64,000 nucleotides of DNA from Aureimonas sp. AU12 (GTDB taxonomy: Bacteria > Pseudomonadota > Alphaproteobacteria > Rhizobiales > Rhizobiaceae): the NCBI RefSeq assembly GCF_001463705.1, contig NZ_BBWH01000043.1, forward strand, positions 124,001-188,000, in the 5' to 3' direction. A program made the position numbers and the translations under genes. The first letter of the stretch is position 1, and every line of letters begins with the position of its first letter. Under the pieces are notes generated by a model that saw nothing but the letters and a program-made list of their open reading frames with translations, searched no databases and was not told the origin of the DNA. Positions 18,329 to 28,000 of this stretch are shown here, piece after piece.

Positions 18329-18829
18329 ATGAGACTGGGTTGGAGATCGTTCCGCAAAGACGACGGGGGCGTGGCGGCCATCGAGTTCGCACTGCTGGCG
18401 ATCCCGTTCTTCCTGCTTCTCTTTTCGATCATGGAAATTGCCTTGATCCTGACAGCGTCGATGCAGCTGGAACACGCGGTCGATCGCGTCGCGCGCCGGC
18501 TGATGACCGGAGAGACGATCAACGAGAAGGCCGCGATCAGAACCGACCTCTGTGGAGAAATGGTCTTCAGGATCGATTGTGCTGCCATGCGCATCGACTA
18601 TCGAGAGGTCGCCGCGGTGACGGACTTCAGTCTGCCGAAGCCACTGGCCAACCGAAAGGTCGTCGACACCGCATTCGATTTCAAGGTGATCAGCGATCCT
18701 TCCTTCACCAGCTTGCGGGTCGGTTACGAGTGGAGCCTGATTCTCGAGCCGCTGGCGGTCGTGCTGTCGAACCTGTCCAACGGCAGTGTGTTCCTCGTCA
18801 GTACCTCGCTCGTGAGGATCGAAAAGTGA
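18329..18829 (+). CDS. TadE/TadG-type pilus assembly protein (first of three)
   Basis: This 166-residue protein begins with a short basic region and then the TadE-like motif GGVAAIEFALLAIPFFLLLF, a pseudopilin-type leader and single membrane helix, leaving about 125 residues outside. TadE-like proteins are minor pseudopilins of Flp/Tad pili and secretion systems. AGGG before the ATG at 18329 supports that start over GTG 18320. Three such genes are stacked here with overlaps, but no tadA, tadB, tadC, tadZ or flp genes are in the window. Confidence 0.87.
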   Translation: MRLGWRSFRKDDGGVAAIEFALLAIPFFLLLFSIMEIALILTASMQLEHAVDRVARRLMTGETINEKAAIRTDLCGEMVFRIDCAAMRIDYREVAAVTDFSLPKPLANRKVVDTAFDFKVISDPSFTSLRVGYEWSLILEPLAVVLSNLSNGSVFLVSTSLVRIEK

Positions 18830-19362
18830 AGGGTTTGGCGCGAAAGTTCACGCGCAGCCGCTCCGGTGTCGCCGCGATCGAGTTCGCTCTGATCTACCCC
18901 GTTTTGTTGCTGCTGATGGTGGGCATGTTCGAGATCACGAACGCCGTCATCGCCTATCAGAAAACGCAGAAACTCGCGTACACCGTCGACCAGCTGATCA
19001 CGAAGGCGCCTTCCGTCACCGCGCAGATCGTACAGAAAACCATGTCGGCGGCCGTTTCCGTCCTCGCGCCACTCGATGGCACGAATGCGACGATCGATGT
19101 CACGTATCGCTACATCGGCGCCGACGGCAAGATTTCGACGAGTTGGACGCAAAACTTCCCCAGCGGAAAAAAGGGGAGCGTGTTGAATTCACAACTTCCC
19201 GACAACTACTCGGCGCTACGAGACGTCGGATACCTGACGACATCCGTCAGGTATAATCATTCCGCAACATTTCCGGCTCTCTTCTTCAAGCAATTGCAAA
19301 TGAATGCCGAGTCGATCGTTCGGCCTAGACCGGGAAAGCCCATCACGTGCACGGATTGCTGA
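18826..19362 (+). CDS. TadE/TadG-type pilus assembly protein (second of three)
   Basis: This 178-residue protein begins at a GTG that overlaps the previous stop by 4 bases (GTGA). It has the motif SGVAAIEFALIYPVLLLLMVG, typical of TadE. The outer part carries two cysteines at the extreme C-terminus (CTDC). It belongs to the same translationally coupled unit as the preceding and following genes. Function is inferred to be as a minor pilin or pilus-assembly subunit. Confidence 0.85.
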   Translation: MKGLARKFTRSRSGVAAIEFALIYPVLLLLMVGMFEITNAVIAYQKTQKLAYTVDQLITKAPSVTAQIVQKTMSAAVSVLAPLDGTNATIDVTYRYIGADGKISTSWTQNFPSGKKGSVLNSQLPDNYSALRDVGYLTTSVRYNHSATFPALFFKQLQMNAESIVRPRPGKPITCTDC

Positions 19363-20327
19363 AACGCTTCGCACGGTGCCATCGCGGAAATTTCGCGATC
19401 ATCACCGCGGTTTCGATCATTCCTGTCATGGGTATGGCCGGTCTCGGTGTCGACTATTCGCAGGCCTATGCCACGCAAGCCACTTTGCAGGGCGAGGCCG
19501 ACGCCATTGCCCTCGCCGTCGCTTCTGAAGGACCGGGTGCGAAGAGTCGCTTCTACGATGCGATGACGGCGACGGCAGGAAGTCGCGTCACGCTGGCCAA
19601 GGCGAAATTCGTCGGAACCTGGACTTCGGCGACCGAGTACGAGGTCACCGCCACCGCCGACGTGCCGCGAACGCTGTCCCGACTGATCCCGGTTGGCGGT
19701 TCCTCGATCGCGGTCGCCGCCAAATCGCTTGCCCGTTACACGGGTGCCAAGCTCGTCTACAAGCAGCCTGAAACCTTGTTCTTAGACCCGCTGGCCTGGG
19801 ACTACAACAAGGTGAATGCCTATTGCTACAACGCGGCGATCGGCGCGAAAGACAAGTCTGCCGCAAGAACGCAAAGCGTGACCATTGCCGACAACGACAG
19901 CGGCCAGTATTCGTCCACCGTTCCACAATGCAAGGACGGCGAGACATTGAGCTTCGAGTTGTACAATATCGTCTGGGGAAAGCACGTCCCGAAAAACAAA
20001 TCCGATCCATCGAAGGTCAATCGCTACTTTACCGACACGACAAAGGACAAGAATGGAGGGGACGTTTATAATTTGTCGGCTGACCTTCTTGAGACAATCT
20101 TGTGCCCCAATCTCAATGCCTGCCGCGAGAAACCTCTGGGAATCATCCCCGTCGGCACCGGTCGAACACCCTTGAAGAATACGCTGCCCTGTGAAAAAGG
20201 GAAGTATACCTACTATGGCTGGGAAGACACGCCGAATGGCGACCGCGACTACAACGACATCCGCATCATCATCGGTTGCCCGGTCTGGGAAAAGGCCGGT
20301 GACGAGAACGTTCGACTGGTAAAATAG
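19347..20327 (+). CDS. TadG-like pilus assembly protein with DUF4114-like C-terminus
   Basis: This 326-residue protein starts at GTG 19347, overlapping the upstream gene by 16 bases. Its N-terminus (CHRGNFAIITAVSIIPVMGMAGLGVDY) is the TadG/TadE-like N-terminal domain. The remainder is external. Near the C-terminus it has YGWEDTPNGDRDYNDIRIII, resembling the Asp-rich calcium-binding-like core of DUF4114 (pattern WED..GD.DYND). The stop abuts the decayed IS5 ORF, so the original 3' end may have been changed by insertion. Base composition here is somewhat lower in GC than the flanks. Confidence 0.82.
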   Translation: MHGLLKRFARCHRGNFAIITAVSIIPVMGMAGLGVDYSQAYATQATLQGEADAIALAVASEGPGAKSRFYDAMTATAGSRVTLAKAKFVGTWTSATEYEVTATADVPRTLSRLIPVGGSSIAVAAKSLARYTGAKLVYKQPETLFLDPLAWDYNKVNAYCYNAAIGAKDKSAARTQSVTIADNDSGQYSSTVPQCKDGETLSFELYNIVWGKHVPKNKSDPSKVNRYFTDTTKDKNGGDVYNLSADLLETILCPNLNACREKPLGIIPVGTGRTPLKNTLPCEKGKYTYYGWEDTPNGDRDYNDIRIIIGCPVWEKAGDENVRLVK

Positions 20328-20606
20328 TCAGCGGCCGACGGTGATGCCGGCTGCGATGCAGACGCCAGAGAAGAAGGTGAGGGCGCACCGGTCGTCGCCG
20401 GTTTGGATTCGGCGCGGGTCCGTGAGCCGACCGAACCTGATCTCGATCTTGTGGCGCTGGCGATCAGGCATCACGTCTTGCGTGACCGGGGCCTTGCGTC
20501 TGGAACGGGCGGGAATGCAGGCCTTGATGCCGCGCAAGGCCGAAGCTTGGCAGAGGCCGTCGACACCGTATCTCTTCTCTTCCGGCCTCAGCTTGGCTTT
20601 CGGCAG
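20328..20606 (-). pseudogene. Remnant of an IS5-family transposase (C-terminal part)
   Basis: Minus-strand translation from about 20606 to the stop at 20328 gives about 92 residues that follow an IS5-family transposase C-terminus. It reads LPKA..., then GIKACIPARSRRKAPV, then RHKIEIRFGRLTDPRRIQ...DRCALTFFSGVCIAA. The N-terminal two thirds and catalytic first Asp are missing, and the upstream reading does not match. No clean terminal inverted repeats or target duplications were seen. It is a decayed insertion lying directly against the 3' end of the TadG-like gene. Confidence 0.75.
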
Positions 20607-20873
20607 GCAGAACAGGCCATGCGACTGCACATCGTTGCGAACGCAGCGGGTCGCTCGTAGCCGATCCCCGCGTCTGGCTCTGCAGGCGACACTCGGCCGT
20701 TGCCTTCTGACGAGCAACGGCCGGTCGATCGAGTGTAGGCTGTTGCTCTCGAAATGCTTTGCCGATTTGCCCTGCGATGGCCGGATTTGCCGATCCGACA
20801 ATGCGACTGGTCCTAGCTGAGTGGTTCCACAGTCGGTCGCCGGACGTCGAGCCCTTCCGGGTCTGAAAGGTGA
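20607..20873. other. Degenerate intergenic DNA between two transposase remnants
   Basis: No open frame here has a convincing family match. A perfect 10-bp inverted repeat CGGCCGTTGC / GCAACGGCCG (20694-20703 and 20714-20723, 10-base loop) is present without a T-run. The stretch probably holds decayed transposon sequence. Confidence 0.45.
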
Positions 20874-20993
20874 GAGGCGGCTGCTATGGTCGGTCAAACT
20901 CGCGCCGCCAAGCTGAACGATGCCGATCCGCAAGCTTGGCTTCCGTGCGTCCTCATCGCCGACATTGCGCAAGGAGGCGGGCGCAGCAGCTGA
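20874..20993 (+). pseudogene. Remnant of an IS66-family transposase (C-terminal fragment)
   Basis: A short plus-strand frame encodes EAAAM followed by AAKLNDADPQAWLPCVL and a degenerate tail, ending at TGA 20991. This follows the conserved C-terminal motif of IS66-type transposases (RAAAMY...TAKLN-x-VDPQAWLADVL). Only about 39 codons survive and the RIDELLPW ending is lost. With the IS5 remnant nearby, this marks a small insertion-sequence graveyard. Confidence 0.65.
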
Positions 20994-21125
20994 GCTAGAA
21001 CAGAGCCGCCGTCACTCGCCGTGAACGGAGTGACGCTGCAAGACCGCTGCCCAAGCCTGACGAGGAACCCCATCCCACACCCGCGACGGCGGAGTTGCGT
21101 CGCCGTCCTTTCGTCGCGACGTCGT
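20994..21125. other. Intergenic DNA downstream of the IS66 remnant
   Basis: No gene, hairpin or promoter was recognised here. The sequence is probably degraded insertion-element flank. Confidence 0.4.
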
Positions 21126-21551
21126 TTAAAGCGCGCGCAGCGTGGCCTGCGTGGCGACGACCGATCCGCCGCCGTCGGGGGTGGCTTCCACAGCGGTGAT
21201 GACGCCGAGGCCCGGCGCCGTCGAGCCGACCTTGACCCGCACGAGGTTCGTTCCCGTCATCAGGATCGCCTCGTCGCCGAAGATCGAGACGATCTTGTAG
21301 TCGTCGGCCTGGACCGGCACGGCGGAGGCGACGGGAGCGACCGGCATGGGGACGGGGATCTCGCTCGATGCCGGCGCGGCTTCCGCGACTTCCGAGGCCT
21401 CGGCGCCCGACATCGCGAAGTAGGTCCCGCCCGCCGACATGACGGCGAGGCCAAGCACCGCAGTGCCGATCAGGCGAACCTTCTTCGACAAGCCGGACGG
21501 CTTCGCTGTGTCAGATGCCGTTTCCGGGGTCGGGGACTTGCTCTTGGCCAC
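21126..21551 (-). CDS. Hypothetical single-pass membrane protein
   Basis: This 141-residue protein begins at a GTG preceded by GGAG (8 bases). The N-terminal 30 residues are polar and Ser/Pro/Lys-rich. One membrane helix follows (VRLIGTAVLGLAVMSAGGTYF), then an Ala/Pro-rich linker and a small beta-rich domain, DYKIVSIFGDEAILMTGTNLVRVKVGS, ending in a Gly-rich turn. The overall plan resembles PilP- or SPOR-type envelope anchors, but I do not recognise the family. It is downstream of the giant gpr-like gene on the same strand, separated by a terminator. Confidence 0.65.
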   Translation of the reverse strand: MAKSKSPTPETASDTAKPSGLSKKVRLIGTAVLGLAVMSAGGTYFAMSGAEASEVAEAAPASSEIPVPMPVAPVASAVPVQADDYKIVSIFGDEAILMTGTNLVRVKVGSTAPGLGVITAVEATPDGGGSVVATQATLRAL

Positions 21552-21954
21552 TGTCGAACTCCAGTCGTCGGGGGAACCGACGTGACCATGGCGGGCCGAG
21601 ATGCAGATGGGATGGAGCAAATCGTTAAACTCCGAGGCAACCCATGATTTGCCGATGGTTTGTGCCGCTTGCGCTGGGTGCTGCGCCGAGATCGACCGGC
21701 ACGGCGTGTCCGACGTGAAACGGTTCTCCTCTGAACGGGGCATTCGGACCCCGGTCGCGTCGATCGAACGTTGCTTCCTCATCGACCACGCCATCGCTTT
21801 AATCCGCCGCCCGCGGAGTTCTGGACGGTCAGATGGATGGACCGTCACGCCTGGCGTCGAGGGATCCATCGACGAGCCATTGCTTCGCTGCGGCAAAGCT
21901 TCGTAGCGTTCATACCTCGAACAGCCGGGACGAGTCATCGCGCCCTGCACCCAG
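21552..21954. other. Gap between the small membrane protein and the GPR-like gene
   Basis: About 400 bases without a supportable gene. Frames on both strands lack recognisable domains or ribosome sites. It must contain the promoter of the minus-strand gene at 21126, but no clear -35/-10 pair was picked out. Confidence 0.4.
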
Positions 21955-21986
21955 AAAAAAGGGACGGACCCTTGCGGATCCGCCCC
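21955..21986 (-). terminator. Rho-independent terminator of the GPR-like gene
   Basis: On the minus strand, GGGGCGGA and TCCGTCCC form an 8-bp stem (one G-U pair) with a 10-base loop, followed directly by TTTTTT (21960-21955). It lies 23 bases past the stop of the 2500-residue gene. Confidence 0.8.
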
Positions 21987-22009
21987 TCTGTCATCGTTTG
22001 CCGGTTCGC

Positions 22010-25000
22010 TTACTGGTCAAAGCGGCCCGACGCATGCGCGAGCATCGTGTACACCTTGCCCGTGTCCGAGGTGAGGTAGCTCTTGCTCCGCGTGTTGTCG
22101 GGATCCTTGCGGGACGCATCCTGCAGCAGCATCTCGAAGTCGGCGATGTAGCGGTCCACCGCGCTGCGGAAGTCCGAGTCGCGCTGGTACTTGCGACGGA
22201 TCTCGTCGAACGTCTGCTGGCCCTTCATCGTGTAGAGACGACGGGTGAAGACGTTGCGCTCGCCGCTGCGGTAGCGGTCCCACAGTTCGACCGAAACGTT
22301 GTGGTCGATGGCTCGGGCGATGTCGACCGACAGCGAGTTCAGCGAGTCGACGACATGAGCCTGCGAACGCTCGGCCGGGCGAGGGGCCTCCGAAGACCGG
22401 GCCGGGGCTGCCGGCTCGATCGCGTCGTCGCCGTCCTCGTCCTGCGAGGCGCGGCGCAACAGGTCCGAGACCCAGCCACCTTGGCGGGCGTCGTCGGCCG
22501 TGGCTTCAGGTGCCGCTTCCGAGCGCGCGGGCAGAGGCCGAGCCTGCGCGGCGCCAGCCGCCGGGCGCAGCGGCGACAGATCGCCGGCGCGGGTTCCCGT
22601 CGCAGGTGCCGGGCGGGACGCGCCGAGTTCGGCGCGCGGCACGTCGTAAGACGGACCGCCCGTCGACCGTGCCAGATTGCCGTCGCTGACGTAGCCGCCG
22701 GCATAGCGGGCGTCGACATCCTCTTCGGCGCGCGCGGCCGTCACCACGGAGCGGGCCGCTGTCGCCGGAGCCGGACGGGCCGTGCTCGAAGCCACTGGCC
22801 GCGCCGCCGTGGTGGCGTCGGGCGAGCGCACGTCGAAGGCGCGGCCGGACTGCGTGACGATCTCGCTGAGTTCGCGCAGCGCCCGGATCTGGTCCGACAC
22901 CGCCCGGCGCATCGCACGGGTGCTTTCACGCGTCTCGTCCGGCAGTTCGAACACGCCGCGCCGGATCTCGGCCCGGGCGTTTTCGAGTTCGCCGCGGATC
23001 TCGCCGGCGGCGCGACGCATCTCGGCGGTGGCACCGCCGAAGCGCTCCGTCGCTTCCTCGATCACCGAACGGATGGCCTCGCGCACATGCTCGGCGGTCG
23101 CTTCGGAGCGGCGCTCGGTCTCTTCGAGCTGGCGTTCGGCATCGCTCAGCGTCGTGCCGAGATCGCCGGTGATGGAGGCCGCCATGTCACGCGAACGCTT
23201 CTCGGCGTCGGTGAACAGACGGTCGACCACACCGTCGAACGAGGTCAGCATCGTGCGAATCTCTTCCGAGCGCTCCGTCAGGCCGTCGGCCAGACGCTGC
23301 AGGCCCTCGTGGCGACCCTCGAGAGTGACTTCGAGATTGGACTGTGCACCGTCCAGAAGGGTGCTGGCTTCCGCCAGCATCCGGCCGTGTTCGCCGAACT
23401 TCGAGGTCAGAGCCTCGATCCGGTCGAAGGCGGCGCCCGCGACACCGTCCATACGGCCGACCTGCTGCTCGAACCGATCGGACGAGGACGCGATCTCGTC
23501 ACCCACCCGCTCGGTCTCACCGCGGAAGCGCACGCTCGTCTCCTGCAGCGCACTCTCGGCGCGGCCCAGATTGCCGGCCGCTTCGTCCAGAAGATCACGA
23601 AGCGAGGCGTTGCTCGAGGAGAAGCGGTCAACGAGATCGCCTATCTCCTGCGTAATCTCGAGGCGGGCGCCCGAGATCGATGCAACGGCCGTCTCGGTGC
23701 GGGCATCGAGCGCGGCCAGAAGGCCTGACGAGGACGCGCCGAGCTGTTCGACGGTCTCTTCCGCGCGGCGCACGAAGGCGGCGACGATCGCCGCGTTCTC
23801 GGTGCGCAACCGGTTGGCGATGTCCTGCGAGGTCTCTTCCAGCGCGCGCACGGCCATGGAGCCGGTTTCGGACAGACGCTCGACGATCGGACGGGTTTCC
23901 TCGTCGATCAGGCGGGCGATCTCGGCATTGCGGTTCGACAGCATGTCGGCGAGGTCACGGGTGCGGCCCTCGATGTCCTGCCCGATCGCGCTGGCGCTGG
24001 CCGCGAGGTTCTGCTCCGACGACGCGATGCGGCCGACGATCTCAGCGTTGCGGTTTGCGAGCATGTCGGCGAGGTCGCGGGTACGGCTCTCGATGTCCTG
24101 ACCGATGGCGTCGGCGCTGGCGGCGAGGCCCTGCTCCGACGATGCGATTCGACCGACGATCTCGGCGTTGCGGTTCGAGAGCATGTCGGCGAGGTCGCGG
24201 GTGCGCCCGTCGATGCCCTGGCCGATGGCGTCGGCGCTGGCCGCCAAATCACGCTCGGACGAGGCGATCCGCTCCGCGATTTCCTGACCGAAGGCGGAGG
24301 TGGAGTCCGCCATCTGCTCGCGGATGCGATCGGCTTCGATACGGATGGCGGTCGCCACCCCGGCGAGGCGCGACGAGATGTCGGAGCCTTCCTGAACCAG
24401 AACCTCGCGGGCCTGCTGTGCGTCGCGGAGCATGGCGCCCGCGACGTCAGCGGTGTCGCTGCGGATGTTGGCGGATACGGCGCCGATCTCGGAGCGGATG
24501 ACGCCGGCAGCGTCCTCGATCTCGCGGCGAAGGGCGGTAGCGGACTGCGCGAGGTCGTCGCGGATGCCGCCGGTCGTCCCGTCTAGAGCGAGAGCGAGCT
24601 GGGTCGAGAGCCCCGCCAGTTCGTCCGCGAAGCGGGCGGCGCGTTCGTCGAGCGCGATCGAGGAGCGATCGGTCTCGCCGTGGATGAGGGTCGCGGCGTC
24701 CTGAACGCGGGCCGCGAAGGTCGCGGCGTCGTCGGACAGGCGGTTGCGGGCTGCCTCTGCCTGCTCGCTCATCGACAGCGCGACGGCATCCAGCTCTTCG
24801 ACGAGGCGGACGGCCTCGGTGGAGAGGCGCTCGCGGGTCTCGCCGCTGCTGGCCTGCAGGCGATCTGCGGCACCGCCGACCTCCTCGATGATCCGGCGGA
24901 CCTGCGCGTCGACCTCGCTCTGCACGCGGTCGGTCTCGCCGCGCATGGCGGCGGCGACGTTGCCGACCTCGGCGGCGATGCGACCGGCATCCTCCAGCAT

Positions 25001-28000
25001 GAGGCGGCGCGACACTTCGCCGGCCTCGCGCAGATGGCCGCTGGCATTGGCGAACTCGCCGGCGATGGCCGCCGACTGCTCGGACACTTCGCGGCGAACG
25101 AGATCGGAATGCTCCCGGATCTGGATGGCGGCCGCGGCCACCTCTTCGCGGATCTGTTGCGCATCGGCAGTGAACTGCTCGCGGGTCCGGTCGCCCACCA
25201 GTCGGAGGCGATCGGAAGCCGCCTCGAAGTCACCGGACAGCGCAACGGCCTGATCCGATACGATACGGCGGGCGGTCTCTGCATCGCTGCGAAGACGGTC
25301 GGCCATGTCTTCCAGGCCGCCGGCGAACTCGCCGGCCACGAGCGCGAGGCGTTCGCGTGCGGCTTCCGCTTCGCTGCGCATGGCGAGCGATGCGCCGCCG
25401 ATCTGCGTGGTGAAGGCATCGCCTTCGAGCGCCAGGGCTTCGCGAACCTCCTCGGCGTCGGTCCGCATGCGGGCGACGACCTCGGCGACGTTCCGGCCGA
25501 GCGACTGTGCTTCGTCGGCGAAGCGGCTCCGGGCCTCCTCGCTCATCGAGCGGATGGTCTCCGCCGAAAGAGAGATGCCTTCCGCGATCCGGGCGCTTTC
25601 GCCAGTCAGATCGTTGCGGGCCGCCTCCGAGGTCTCCTGCACCGACTGCACGACCGACTGGACGCGGGCTTCGAACTTGGCGACTTCCTCGCCGAACTTG
25701 GCCTGCGCCTCCTCGGAGGACGCATGGAACACGTTGCCGAGCTCGCCGATGACGATGGCGATCTTCTGGATCTCGCCTTCGAGACCGGTGCGGGCGTGGT
25801 CCGCCTGCTCGCCCATCGTGGCGGTGGCGGCGACGATGGAGTCGCGCAGCGTGTCGGCAATGTGGGTGGTGCGACCCGTAAGGGTGCGCTCGACATTGGC
25901 AAGCCCGCGTTCGAGCGAGACGGCCATGGCGTCGGTGCGCTCCTCGACAGCGAGCGAGAGCGTGGCGGTCCCCGTCTCCAACGCAGCGAGAATCTCGTCG
26001 CGCTTGGTGTCAAGCGTGGTCGAGACGTTGCTGGCGCTCTGTTCGAGCACGCGGCGCACGTCGTCGGCGCGATCGCCGAGCGTCGCGGCCAGCGAGCTGG
26101 CGACGTCCTCAATGGCGGCAGTCAGGTTCTCGCGGCGTTCATCCATCGCCGTGCCGAGCTGACCGTCGGAGTCGACGAGGGCCTGGCGAAGAGCGTCGAT
26201 GCGCGAGTCGAGAGTGCCGACGATGACCGCGTTGCCGCGATCGAGCTCGGAGGCGAGCCGTTCCGTGCGCTCCGTCAGGTCGCCGAGGAGGGCGGTCTCG
26301 GACGCGTCCACCATCTGGCGCATCGAGAGGACGCGTTCGTCGAGCCCGTCGAGCATGGCCGTGCGGGCGCTCTCGACGCTGTCGCGCAGCGAGGCGCCGC
26401 GACCATCGAGACCCTGGATGAGAAGCGACAGCGCGTTCTCGACGGCGGTGAGGATCGTGCTGGCGTTCTGGTCGATCTCGCGACCGAAGAGGCCGGTGCG
26501 GGCATCCAGCGTCTCGACGAGGTTGGTGCGGGACGCGTCGATGGCGGTCTGGAGTTCGACGATGCGGGCGGCAAGGTTCTCGGCAACGAGAGCGACCGAG
26601 CGTTCGAAGGTCGCTTCGATGCCGGAGGTCTGTGCTTCCAGACGCGTCAGGAACTCCTGGCGCCGGTCGTCGCCGGTCATCAGCGAAGCTTCGAGGCGGC
26701 CGATCACGTCGTCGCCGACGCGAGCCGTGTAGAGCTCGAGCGACTCCGAAAGTCGCTCGCCGCTTGAGCGCATGAACGCTTCGCTGGCGGCGATCCGGTC
26801 GGCCAGACCGGTTGTGAGGGCGGTCGAACGCTCGTCGAGACCGCCGAGGAAGCGATCGGTCCGGGTCGACAGCACGTCGTCGATTTCGATCTGGCGCCGG
26901 TCGAGATCGGCCGCCAGGACGCGCGAGCGCTCGTCGAAGGCGACGTTGATCGCGGACCCCTTCTCGGCGAGGACGGCCGTGATGCGCTGCAGACGATCGT
27001 CGAACTCGCTGCCCGACAGGCGCTGGCTGTCGTCGAGCGCACGCTCGATCCGGTCGACGCGAGCGTCCAGAGCCCGCTCCAGTTCGACGGTGCGAGCATC
27101 GACGCCCGCCGCCAGACGGCCTTCCGCGCCGTCGAGGACGGTTTCCAGGCGGCCGACATTCGTCTCGATCGCGCCGGTGATCGCGTTGCCGCGCTCCTCG
27201 AACGAGGCGAGCAGCGACTGCTGGGCGAAGGCGAGAGAGGTGTCGATATCGGCGGAGCGATCGCTGAGCACGGCACCGAGCGAGCCGATACGCGAATCGA
27301 AGGTCGCACCGAGCTCGTCGGTCTGCGACTTCAACGCCGCATCGACGCTGGCGAGAGCTTCGCTCGCGGTGCGGTTCATCGTGGCATGGCCGGTGGCGAA
27401 GGCACGACCGATCTCGCCGGTGCGGTCGGAGAGAACCTGCGCGAACTCGGCCGTGCGCTTGCCGAGGGCATCCGAGATGCGGTCGGTCGAGCGGTCGATC
27501 GCGGCGGCGCGACCTTCGATCGCGGTGACGAGGGCCGTACCCTTGCCGGACAGCGCCTCTTCGAGGGCGGCGAGACGCTCGTCGAACTGCTGGAGCAGGG
27601 TGGCGTTGCGGTCACCGAGCAGGCTCGAGGCCTTCTCGACGCGTTCGCCGAACCCTTCGTCGATCCGGCGCAGGAAGCCGTCCGTCGCGCTGGCGAGAAG
27701 AGTGACGCGCTCGTCGACGCTGGAAGCCAGCGTGCTGGCGATGGCGTCGCTGTCGGAGCGGATGCGGGCGGATCGCTTGTCCAGCGTCTCGGCCAGATTG
27801 CGGTCGAAGATCTCGGCTTCGGAATTCAGGCGTTCGGACCGTTCGTCGAGGAGCGCCAGGACGCGCTCGTTCGAGGCCTGCATCCGGTCGCCCGTCTGCG
27901 CGCCGATGGTGGCGATGCGATCGGCAAGCTCGTCGGACCGGGTCTGGATCTCGCCGGTCTGCCGCTCGAGCGAGCGGGCGAGGTCTTCGCCGGTGCGCTC

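Noticed and set aside
23921-24280. The 120-bp repeats considered as a CRISPR or intergenic repeat array.
   Set aside because: They are in-frame coding repeats with no spacer pattern; each is exactly 40 codons.
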